8,218 nucleotides of DNA from a bacterium. Lineage in GTDB: Bacteria; Actinomycetota; Acidimicrobiia; Spongiisociales; UBA11373. Below the pieces are notes generated by a model, which did no database searches, was not told the DNA's origin, and saw only the letters and a program-made list of their open reading frames with translations. Location of the stretch: assembly GCA_013202595.1 (NCBI GenBank), contig JABMPV010000153.1, positions 1-8,218 on the forward strand, written 5' to 3'. Positions within the stretch are counted from its first letter, which is position 1, and each line of letters starts with the position of its first letter. This document shows, one piece after another, positions 1 through 6,272 of the stretch. The position numbers and the translations under genes are program-made.

Positions 1-2363
1 ACACGGTGCTCAACATCGGCCTCGACGACACCGTCACCGAAAGCATGGCGCGGCTGACCGGCGACGAGCATTTCGCCTACGACTCGTACCGGCGGCTCAT
101 CCAGATGTTCGGCTCGGTCGTCCTGGGGTTGCGCGACGAACTGTTCGAGCACGTCCTCGAAGTCGCCAGAGCAAAGGCCGGGGTCGCATCGGACTCCGAT
201 CTCTCGGTCGATGATCTCAAGGAGATCGTCGGGGACTTCAAGCAGATCGCCGTCAGGTTCCCCGAGGATCCCAGGGAGCAGTTGCGGCTGGCCACCGAAG
301 CGGTCTTCAAGTCGTGGAACGGCAAGCGTGCCCGCGACTACCGCAACGCGGCAGGCATCGCACACGACCTCGGGACCGCCGTGAACATCCAGACGATGGT
401 CTTCGGCAACATGGGTGATGACTCCGGCACCGGCGTCGCCATGAGCCGCAACGCCACGACCGGAGAGAATCGGATCGAAGGCGACTACCTCACAAACGCT
501 CAGGGCGAAGACGTCGTGGCAGGCAACCGGGTCACCAAGCCCATCGCCGCCCTCGGCGACGAGATGCCCGAGATATACGCCCAGTTCCAGGACATCGCCG
601 GCCGCCTCGAGCAGCACTACCGCGAGATGCAGGACATGGAGTTCACCATCGAGCGGGGAAAGCTCTGGATCCTCCAGACCCGCGATGGCAAGCGCACCGC
701 TCAGGCGGCGGTCCGCATAGCCGTCGACCAGGCCGAGGCCGGCCTCATCACACGCGAAGAGGCCGTGATGCGGGTGAATCCCGATCAGGTCGACTTCTTC
801 CTGCACCCCCAGTTCAGCTCGGAGTCCATGAGCGGAGCGGTCAAGCTCGCCACGGGCCTCAACGTGTCGCCGGGAGCGGCCGTCGGGTTCGCGGCTTTCG
901 ATGCCGACCTCGCCGAACGCTGGGCAAAGGAGGAGGGCAAGGACGTCATCATGGTCAGGCCCGAGACCAAGCCCGACGATGTGCACGGCATGCTCGCGGC
1001 CAACGGCATCCTCACCAGCAGGGGCGGGCGAACCAGCCACGCAGCGCTGGTCGCACGACAGTTCGGAAAACCGGCAGTGGTCGGCGTGGCCGCCCTCGAC
1101 ATCGACATGGGCGCTCGCATCATGCATGTGGACGGTCACGACATCGAGGAGGGCGACTGGCTGTCCATCGACGGAACCACAGGCGATGTCTTCCTGGGCA
1201 AGCTCGACACCATGGTCCCCGACATCGAGGACCCGTGGCTCATGAAGCTGCTCGGCTGGGCAGACGAGCTCAGGACGCTTGGAGTCCGGGCGAATGCCGA
1301 CTACCCGGCGGACGCCCGGCGCGCCAGGGAGTACGGAGCCGAGGGCATCGGCCTCACCAGGACCGAGCACATGTTCTTCGAGACCGAGCGACTCCCGATC
1401 GTCCAGCGGATGATCCTCACCGAGTCACCCAGCGAGCGGCGAGACGCCATCGAGGAGCTCCTCCCCTACCAGCGAGGCGACTTCAAGGGCCTGTTCGAGG
1501 CAATGGACGGGCTCCCCGTGATCATCCGACTCATCGACCCCCCGCTCCACGAGTTCCTGCCCGCTCAGGACGAACTGACCAACGCGCTATTCGAGCACAA
1601 GTTCGCACTTCGCAATGCATCATCACTCGACACCCTCGACGACCTCATCGCCCAGGTCGAGGAGGAGCAGCGGGTGCTGTCCAGGGTGGAGGCGCTCCAC
1701 GAGTCCAACCCGATGCTCGGCACCAGGGGAGTCAGGCTGGGGATCATGATCCCCGAACTGACCCGCATGCAGGTGAGGGCGATCTTCGAGGCGGCGTGTG
1801 AGGTCGCCACGGCCGGCGGCAGTGTCATCCCCGAGGTGATGATCCCGCTGACCAGCCACGTCAACGAGTTGAAGCGCCAGCGCGAGGTACTCGAGGCCGA
1901 AGCTCGCGACGTCATGAACGAGCAGGGCATCGAGATCGAGTACATGTTCGGGACGATGATCGAGATCCCCAGGGCCGCCCTGACCGCCGATGAGATCGCC
2001 GAGTACGCAGAGTTCTTCTCCTTCGGCACCAACGACCTCACCCAAACGGTGTTCGGCATCAGCCGGGACGATGCCGAGCGCGGCTTCCTGATCTCCTACC
2101 TGCAGGAGGGAATCCTCGACGACAACCCGTTCGCCACTCTCGATGGAACGGGAGTCGGCAAGCTCATGCGTCAGGCAACCGAAGCGGGCAGAGCCGCCCG
2201 ACCCGGACTCGAGGTGGGCATCTGCGGCGAGCACGGTGGCGATCCCCGGTCAATCGCCATCTGCCACGATCTCGGCCTCGACTATGTGTCCTGCTCCCCG
2301 TTCAGAGTGCCGATCGCACGACTGGCTGCAGCCCAGGCCGCGGTCAACTCACGGGGCGCGTAG
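1..2363 (+). CDS. ppdK: Pyruvate, phosphate dikinase (5'-truncated by window edge)
   Basis: Cytosolic enzyme that interconverts pyruvate + ATP + Pi and PEP + AMP + PPi. The reading frame is open from base 3 (first full codon ACG), and the text TVLNIGLDDTV matches the family some 100 residues in, so the true start lies upstream and the GTG at 6 is not a start. About 786 of the usual 870-900 residues are present. Counting from the GTG at base 6 as residue 1: the end of the ATP-grasp nucleotide-binding domain carries the ILQTR motif near 222. The swivelling phosphohistidine domain has GGRTSHAALVAR with catalytic His345 (codon 1038-1040). The PEP/pyruvate TIM barrel runs from about 425 to 780, with GIGLTRTEHMF near 447, NPMLGTRGVRLGI, GTMIEIPRAAL, FFSFGTNDLTQ and GICGEHGGDP containing catalytic Cys740 (codon 2223-2225). 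All catalytic signatures look intact. PEP synthase and PTS enzyme I share the last two domains, but the FGTNDLTQ/GICGEHGGDP context and ATP-grasp end fit PPDK. The gene ends 22 bp before a strong hairpin. Confidence 0.97.
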   Translation, partial: TVLNIGLDDTVTESMARLTGDEHFAYDSYRRLIQMFGSVVLGLRDELFEHVLEVARAKAGVASDSDLSVDDLKEIVGDFKQIAVRFPEDPREQLRLATEAVFKSWNGKRARDYRNAAGIAHDLGTAVNIQTMVFGNMGDDSGTGVAMSRNATTGENRIEGDYLTNAQGEDVVAGNRVTKPIAALGDEMPEIYAQFQDIAGRLEQHYREMQDMEFTIERGKLWILQTRDGKRTAQAAVRIAVDQAEAGLITREEAVMRVNPDQVDFFLHPQFSSESMSGAVKLATGLNVSPGAAVGFAAFDADLAERWAKEEGKDVIMVRPETKPDDVHGMLAANGILTSRGGRTSHAALVARQFGKPAVVGVAALDIDMGARIMHVDGHDIEEGDWLSIDGTTGDVFLGKLDTMVPDIEDPWLMKLLGWADELRTLGVRANADYPADARRAREYGAEGIGLTRTEHMFFETERLPIVQRMILTESPSERRDAIEELLPYQRGDFKGLFEAMDGLPVIIRLIDPPLHEFLPAQDELTNALFEHKFALRNASSLDTLDDLIAQVEEEQRVLSRVEALHESNPMLGTRGVRLGIMIPELTRMQVRAIFEAACEVATAGGSVIPEVMIPLTSHVNELKRQREVLEAEARDVMNEQGIEIEYMFGTMIEIPRAALTADEIAEYAEFFSFGTNDLTQTVFGISRDDAERGFLISYLQEGILDDNPFATLDGTGVGKLMRQATEAGRAARPGLEVGICGEHGGDPRSIAICHDLGLDYVSCSPFRVPIARLAAAQAAVNSRGA

Positions 2364-2385
2364 CACCGGCGCCGCGGCGCAGACA

Positions 2386-2425
2386 ACGCGAAGCAGACCC
2401 GGGTGATCCCGGGTCTGCTTCGCGT
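2386..2425. terminator. Perfect 18-bp hairpin, likely bidirectional terminator
   Basis: Arms 2386-2403 and 2408-2425 are exact reverse complements (left arm ACGCGAAGCAGACCCGGG) around a TGAT loop. The hairpin lies between the stop of ppdK and the stop of the facing minus-strand gene, so it can serve both. Neither side is followed by a clear T-run. Stem-loops without a U-tract are common at gene ends in high-GC actinobacteria, so termination is likely but not proven. A 12-bp palindrome (2369-2380) sits just before it. Confidence 0.8.
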
Positions 2426-2450
2426 GGGAGGGGAAGTGCCCCAGCTGTGT

Positions 2451-3155
2451 CTAGCCGGTTGGCGCTCCGAAGAACCCGTGGGGGCCGCTACCAAACGGTC
2501 CGCCATGTCCCGATCCGGGGCCGCCGCCGTGGGGGCCGCCGCCGCGAGGGCCGCCGTCATGGGGTCCACCTGGGCCGCCGAACCCACCGGGTCCGGCAGG
2601 GAGTTCGCCATTCACCAGGTCGGTGATCCGCTGCTCCATCCCGGCCGATCGCTCCTCGAAGCCCGCGAGGATCTCGTCGGCTCTCGCCTGGTCGAGATCT
2701 CCGTCCGAGACTGCCTGCTCGAGACGGGCGACCATGTCGGCACGGCGTTCGTCGATCTGCGACCGGGCCTGCTCGGTGAGATGGGCGGCGAGCGCATCGC
2801 CCGATGATCCATTCTCTGCGGCGATCTCGGCGAGCGTGCTGCCGGCGACGAGAGCGTCGCGGACCTCTTCGGCGGTGAGGCCGAGGAACTCCGCGACCTC
2901 TTCGAGGTGAGCGCCACCACCGTGTCGGCCGCGGAACTCACCGTGGCGGGCCGCCAGGGTCTCACCGACCGCGTCCGCCTGTTCCTGAGTGAGCGTGCCG
3001 TCTTCGACGAGCGGCTCGAGAGCCTCGGCGATCCTCGCTCCCGGGACGACCTCGTCGCCGCCGGCCGGCGTGTCATCGAGGGCGAGAGCCACTCCGCCCG
3101 TGGCGAGCGCGGCCACGACCAGCGTCATCACCCCGATCTTCAGACTGTTCTTCAT
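2451..3155 (-). CDS. Secreted helical protein with Gly/His-rich C-terminal tail, function unknown
   Basis: A 234-residue protein if started at the ATG at 3155. That start has GGAG (plus strand 3164-3167) 8 nt upstream and puts a signal peptide at the N-terminus: KNSLK, then a hydrophobic stretch at 6-26, with a likely cleavage after A23-L24-A25. An in-frame ATG at 3194 would add 13 polar residues before the signal and is less likely. The mature protein has charged helical segments. Two have the form 'L(V/S)DG.L.Q..AD' (LVEDGTLTQEQAD at 49-61 and VSDGDLDQARAD at 149-160), flanking a segment of type LGLTAEEVRDALVAGSTLAEIAAENG (91-116). This pattern is seen in many uncharacterised exported actinobacterial and Firmicutes proteins. 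Residues 186-234 are almost only Gly, Pro, His and Phe, with repeated GGPH-type motifs. Metal binding or surface interaction by the tail is speculation. The gene converges on ppdK and diverges from the small exported peptide gene. Confidence 0.8.
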   Translation of the reverse strand: MKNSLKIGVMTLVVAALATGGVALALDDTPAGGDEVVPGARIAEALEPLVEDGTLTQEQADAVGETLAARHGEFRGRHGGGAHLEEVAEFLGLTAEEVRDALVAGSTLAEIAAENGSSGDALAAHLTEQARSQIDERRADMVARLEQAVSDGDLDQARADEILAGFEERSAGMEQRITDLVNGELPAGPGGFGGPGGPHDGGPRGGGPHGGGPGSGHGGPFGSGPHGFFGAPTG

Positions 3156-3163
3156 GTGCACTG

Positions 3164-3167
3164 CTCC
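3164..3167 (-). promoter_or_regulatory. Shine-Dalgarno site deciding the start at 3155
   Basis: The minus-strand GGAG lies 8 nt before the ATG at 3155. It supports the shorter start that begins directly with the signal peptide, over the upstream ATG at 3194. Confidence 0.6.
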
Positions 3168-3216
3168 ATATGAGGGATCTCCATGCACCCACATCGTCGG
3201 ATGACGGTGTTTGAGA

Positions 3217-3222
3217 ATTGTA
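3217..3222 (-). promoter_or_regulatory. Candidate -10 element (TACAAT) for the Gly/His-rich protein gene
   Basis: The minus strand reads TACAAT, one base from the TATAAT consensus, in otherwise GC-rich DNA. Transcription would begin near 3210, giving a leader of about 55 nt before the ATG at 3155. No good -35 hexamer is visible at 16-18 bp spacing. A 15-bp inverted repeat (3229-3243) lies where the -35 region would be. Confidence 0.35.
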
Positions 3223-3228
3223 AAGCCA

Positions 3229-3243
3229 GGGTGAGGATCACCC
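3229..3243. repeat. Inverted repeat GGGTGA-GGA-TCACCC, possible operator
   Basis: Two perfect 6-bp arms around a 3-bp centre, in the gap between two divergent genes for exported proteins and next to a candidate -10 box. Its size and position suit a dimeric regulator, but arms this short can occur by chance. No regulator gene is adjacent. Confidence 0.35.
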
Positions 3244-3249
3244 GAGACC

Positions 3250-3266
3250 TCGACGGTGCCCGTCGA
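3250..3266. repeat. Inverted repeat TCGACGG-TGC-CCGTCGA, possible operator or leader hairpin
   Basis: Two perfect 7-bp arms with a 3-bp centre, 54 bp before the ATG of the small + strand gene and 7 bp from the neighbouring inverted repeat at 3229-3243. It could bind a regulator or fold in the leader transcript of the small gene. Which one cannot be told from the sequence. Confidence 0.35.
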
Positions 3267-3319
3267 ACCCTCTACTGCTGCGGTGTCTCTTCGAACACAG
3301 CCGACACGAAGGGACGCTC

Positions 3320-3511
3320 ATGAAGGCCACCACCATCGCCGGCACTCTGGCCTTGTTCCTCGTCCTCGTTGCCGCCTCCGCCCAGGCATCGGGGCCCGGG
3401 GACTCGAATGGCAACAGATCGGGATTCGGGGCGACCGCCGAACGCACCCAGATCCGAACCCAGGCCGAGGCCGGCGGTGGTGGTCAGGTCGCCATCGCCT
3501 CGGGGGCCTAG
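3320..3511 (+). CDS. Small putative exported peptide, function unknown
   Basis: A 63-residue reading frame with features of a real gene. AAGGGA lies 5 nt before the ATG. A classic signal peptide follows: MKATT, a hydrophobic core at 6-18, then AASAQA with a likely cleavage after Ala23. The mature peptide would be only about 40 residues, polar and Gly/Ser/Thr/Arg-rich with a GGGG run, and without cysteines. I recognise no family. It diverges from the Gly/His-rich secreted protein gene and ends in the same CTAG as the convergent lyase gene, which is unusually tight. Its small size means a chance frame is possible, but start context and signal peptide together favour a gene. Confidence 0.55.
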   Translation: MKATTIAGTLALFLVLVAASAQASGPGDSNGNRSGFGATAERTQIRTQAEAGGGGQVAIASGA

Positions 3512-4419
3512 TGACCGAGCAGTGAATCGAACCGCTCGAGGAACTCCTCGATGACGGCTCGTTCGGTGGCGTCGAGGTCGTACCCCGGAGCCCGGCAGTA
3601 CTCGGTGGAGATGAGCCCCCGACGCCAGAGGACGGTCTTCTCGGCCTGGATGATCAACTCGACGCCCTGCATCCAGTAGGCGATGTACGGGAGCAGCTCT
3701 CCATGGAGCGCGGCGGCCGCACCACGATCGCCCGATTGCAGGAGCCGGGTGATCTCCGAGTAGATGGGCACGAACGAACATCCCGGCTGCACGCCCACCG
3801 CCCCGCGATCGAAGGCGTCGAGCATTTGAACGCCGGCGTACCCGACGGCAGCGTCGAGAGCGCCACCGGTCTCTGACAGCAGGCGAGCCACCCACTTCCC
3901 AGGCGGAAGTGCCTCGACCTTGACCGCCGAGAAGTTGGGATGGCGCTCGGCGAGCGCAGCGAGCGTTGCCGGTTCGATGCGGGAGCCCGTCTGGGCCGGC
4001 GCGTACTGCACGATCACGGGGATCTCCACTGCACCGAGGACCGCGTCGAGATGAGCGATCACCGCCCCGGCGGAAGGGCCGAGGAAGTGGGGCGGCAGGA
4101 CGTTGATGGCGTCCGCTCCCCCGGCCTCGGCCTCACGCGCTCTGATGACTGCTACCTCGGCGGAGTGATCGGTGACCGACACAACGCCGTTCACACCCCC
4201 GGCGACCGACGTCCTGGCCAGGAAGCGGACCATGAGATCGGCACGCTCGGCCTCGGTCAGCTTGTAGAACTCCGAAGCGAGGCCGAACAGGGTGAGTGCA
4301 CCGACATCCTCTCCGAGCAGGTGGTCGACGAGGCGTTCGAAGGACTCCCCATCGACGGAGCCATCGCCGAGGAACGGCACGGCCACGATGGGGCACACCC
4401 CTGCGATCACGGCACTCAC
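3508..4419 (-). CDS. Dihydrodipicolinate synthase / N-acetylneuraminate lyase superfamily protein, substrate unknown
   Basis: A 303-residue (beta/alpha)8-barrel enzyme of the class I aldolase/lyase type, usual length for the family, expected to form a Schiff base with a 2-oxo acid. Lys167 in SAVKVEALPPG is the predicted Schiff-base lysine. IPVIVQYAPAQTG (133-145) is the strand that normally carries the catalytic Tyr, and Tyr139 is a candidate. The motif that reads GTTGE in DapA is here GLASE (46-50), and the arginine that binds aspartate semialdehyde in DapA (YNVPSRTG) appears as Gln143. It is therefore unlikely to make dihydrodipicolinate. A sugar-acid or hydroxy-oxo-acid lyase or dehydratase is a better guess. 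The start is GTG, preceded by GAAGGAG (plus strand 4424-4430) at 4 nt. No lysine-pathway or sugar-acid genes are adjacent. Confidence 0.85.
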   Translation of the reverse strand: MSAVIAGVCPIVAVPFLGDGSVDGESFERLVDHLLGEDVGALTLFGLASEFYKLTEAERADLMVRFLARTSVAGGVNGVVSVTDHSAEVAVIRAREAEAGGADAINVLPPHFLGPSAGAVIAHLDAVLGAVEIPVIVQYAPAQTGSRIEPATLAALAERHPNFSAVKVEALPPGKWVARLLSETGGALDAAVGYAGVQMLDAFDRGAVGVQPGCSFVPIYSEITRLLQSGDRGAAAALHGELLPYIAYWMQGVELIIQAEKTVLWRRGLISTEYCRAPGYDLDATERAVIEEFLERFDSLLGH

Positions 4420-4423
4420 GCGA

Positions 4424-4430
4424 CTCCTTC
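4424..4430 (-). promoter_or_regulatory. Shine-Dalgarno site supporting the GTG start at 4419
   Basis: The minus-strand GAAGGAG is a near-ideal ribosome binding site lying 4 nt before the GTG. A second GTG three codons further in would be 13 nt away, so the first one is preferred. Confidence 0.6.
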
Positions 4431-4481
4431 TGAGGGACTGTCAGGAGCCTACCGATGCACCAAACACCGGGTGCCCCCTTG

Positions 4482-4487
4482 TAGCCT
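4482..4487 (+). promoter_or_regulatory. Candidate -10 element (TAGCCT) for a leaderless transcript
   Basis: TAGCCT fits the actinobacterial TAnnnT pattern and ends 7 nt before the ATG at 4495 (4 nt before an in-frame GTG at 4492). No Shine-Dalgarno sequence precedes either start. This spacing is what a leaderless mRNA starting at its own start codon would show. No convincing -35 hexamer is visible. The next + strand gene has a similar arrangement. Confidence 0.4.
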
Positions 4488-4494
4488 CATCGTG

Positions 4495-6225
4495 ATGTCC
4501 GGCCCCCTTCGCCTCTCTGCGGCCCTCGTGATCGCCGCGCTCGCGTTCGCCGCGTGCGACCAGGCATCGGACGGCTCGGCGACCGACTCTTCACCCGGAG
4601 GATCATCGGCATCGACAAACGCATCGACGGGCGATTGCCCCGAACCGGCCAGACCGGCGGCCCGCGGTGACGAGGGCCGACCATCGGTCTCCACCATCTC
4701 GAACCGCGACGCTGTTGGAGGTTCGATCGCAATCTCCAATGGGGCATTCCAGTGCGCGGAATCGGTCGTCGTCACACTTGCAGACGACATCGACGTGGCA
4801 GCCCTCTCTGCCCGCCTCGCAGCAGGCGTCGGGGGCCCGCTCCTCTACGCGGGCGGCACGCCGTCGGCAGAACTCGACGCCGAGATCGCACGCCTGTCAC
4901 CAAACCGGGTCATCGTCGTCGGAGAGGGCCCCCAGATCACCGTCCCCGATGACACAGAGTTGGTCGTATTCACAGGTGACACGGCACACATCGCCGAACT
5001 GATCACGAACCTCGTACCCGCCACGACGATCACCCCACTACCTCCAACGCGGGGAATCGAGACGGTGGTGGCGACCCTCAGGGCCATCGATGGCCGGCTC
5101 GGCCTCGGCCCGCCAGACCCTGCTGTGACCGGCCCCGCCGCGGCCGTGGCGTTCGATGATCGCGACCCGGATCTGCCCATCATGGTCGGTGGCCCCGGTA
5201 CCAGCGGACGGGTCTGGCTGATCGACGCCGCAAGTGTCGACCTGGCCCTCCCCTCGATCGTGGCTGCAACCGCGACCGAGGGACTGGCTGCCTACGTCAA
5301 TGGTGATGATCTCCGCAGTGCCTACGACGCGGCCCAGGCCATACGATCGAGCAGCGGCGGAGCGGCGGCGGTACATCTGGTCGGCGACATCACATCGGAT
5401 GCCGGCTGGCAGATCGACGTGCTCACCGGAGCGGAAGAGATCCCGGGAGGTGGCTATCTGATGTTCCCCGGGAGGCGACTGGTCGCCCTGTATGGCAATC
5501 CGCTCACCACCGACCTCGGCGTGCTCGGCGAGCAGGGAGCCGAAGCCGGACTCGAGCGTCTCCTCCCGATTGCGAGCCAGTACGTCGGCGATGGGCTGAC
5601 GATCGTGCCCGCGTTCGAGATCATCGTCACGGTCGCATCGGGCTGGATCGGAGAGGACGGCGACTACTCCTCTGAGACCGCCAAGGACGAGATCAGGCCA
5701 TTCATCGAACTCGCTGCCGAGCGTGGCGCATACGTGCTACTCGACCTCCAGTCGGGCCGCGCCGACTCGCTCAGCCAGGCCCGGATCTACGAGGAGTTCC
5801 TGCGCCTTCCCCACGTCGGCCTGGCCCTCGATCCCGAGTGGCGCCTCGGCCCCGATCAGGTGCACCTCGAGCAGATCGGCCACATCGATGCATCTGAGAT
5901 CAACGAGGTCAGCGAATGGCTCGCCGGGATCGTCAGGGAGGAAAATCTCCCCCAGAAGATGCTGCTGCTACATCAGTTCCGCCCGCAGATGCTCCCCGAT
6001 CGCGAGGACATCGTTGCTCGACCGGAACTCGCCCTCGTCGTGCAGATGGACGGGCAGGGTGAGATCTCGACCAAATTCGTCACGTGGGATCAGGTCACGG
6101 CGGGCTGGGAGTCACACCAATGGACCTGGGGATGGAAGAACTTCTACGACGAGGATTTCCCCACCCCGACGCCCGCCCAGGTGCTCCAATTGAGCCCGAC
6201 TGCGGTATACGTGTCATATCAATGA
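4495..6225 (+). CDS. Putative lipoprotein with cell-wall-binding-2-like region and conserved C-terminal domain of unknown function
   Basis: A 576-residue exported protein from the ATG at 4495. The frame is open further upstream, but only there does a signal sequence begin: MSGPLRL, a hydrophobic core, then AFAAC with Cys21 as probable lipidated residue (-3 Phe makes the lipobox imperfect). A Ser/Thr/Asp-rich linker follows. Residues 60-150 resemble one cell wall binding repeat 2 (PF04122 type): VVVTLADD, LAAGVGGPLLY, then PNRVIVVGEGP. A second degenerate copy appears around 240-310 (VWLIDAAS...AAVHLVGD). Residues 330-576 form a separate domain seen in actinobacterial hypothetical exported proteins, with VPAFEII (372), LLDLQSGR (416), GLALDPEWRL (442), LLLHQFR (490), MDGQG (517) and WGWKNFYDED (545). 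Alternating strands with acidic and aromatic residues suggest a TIM-barrel hydrolase-like fold, which is inference. An in-frame GTG at 4492 is an alternative start. Confidence 0.8.
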   Translation: MSGPLRLSAALVIAALAFAACDQASDGSATDSSPGGSSASTNASTGDCPEPARPAARGDEGRPSVSTISNRDAVGGSIAISNGAFQCAESVVVTLADDIDVAALSARLAAGVGGPLLYAGGTPSAELDAEIARLSPNRVIVVGEGPQITVPDDTELVVFTGDTAHIAELITNLVPATTITPLPPTRGIETVVATLRAIDGRLGLGPPDPAVTGPAAAVAFDDRDPDLPIMVGGPGTSGRVWLIDAASVDLALPSIVAATATEGLAAYVNGDDLRSAYDAAQAIRSSSGGAAAVHLVGDITSDAGWQIDVLTGAEEIPGGGYLMFPGRRLVALYGNPLTTDLGVLGEQGAEAGLERLLPIASQYVGDGLTIVPAFEIIVTVASGWIGEDGDYSSETAKDEIRPFIELAAERGAYVLLDLQSGRADSLSQARIYEEFLRLPHVGLALDPEWRLGPDQVHLEQIGHIDASEINEVSEWLAGIVREENLPQKMLLLHQFRPQMLPDREDIVARPELALVVQMDGQGEISTKFVTWDQVTAGWESHQWTWGWKNFYDEDFPTPTPAQVLQLSPTAVYVSYQ

Positions 6226-6258
6226 CACCGGAGCGCTACGGTCTCGGCTCGACCTGAA

Positions 6259-6264
6259 TAGTCT
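6259..6264 (+). promoter_or_regulatory. Candidate -10 element (TAGTCT) for a leaderless transcript
   Basis: TAGTCT, matching TAnnnT, ends 8 nt before the ATG at 6273, and no purine-rich ribosome binding site lies between. It differs by one base from the element before the upstream lipoprotein gene and has almost the same spacing. No clear -35 was found. Confidence 0.35.
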
Positions 6265-6272
6265 GTGTCTCG

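Noticed and set aside
1235..1801. Plus-strand frame of 188 codons inside ppdK
   Set aside because: It is an off-frame shadow of a strongly conserved enzyme gene, with Arg/Pro-rich composition and no start signal.
2369..2380. 12-bp palindrome GCGCCGCGGCGC before the terminator
   Set aside because: A perfect palindrome made only of G and C is weak evidence in DNA of this composition, and nothing else marks it as a site.
3156..3194. 13-residue N-terminal extension of the Gly/His-rich protein from the ATG at 3194
   Set aside because: It would put polar residues ahead of the signal peptide, and the ATG at 3155 has a well-spaced GGAG.
3272..3895. Minus-strand frame of 207 codons, very Arg-rich
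   Set aside because: It overlaps the lyase gene in another frame on the same strand and the small peptide gene. Its Arg-rich composition is typical of off-frame GC-rich DNA.
3940..4494. Upstream extension of the lipoprotein frame by 185 codons
   Set aside because: The extension lies antisense to the lyase gene, has no protein-like character, and the signal sequence begins only at the ATG at 4495.
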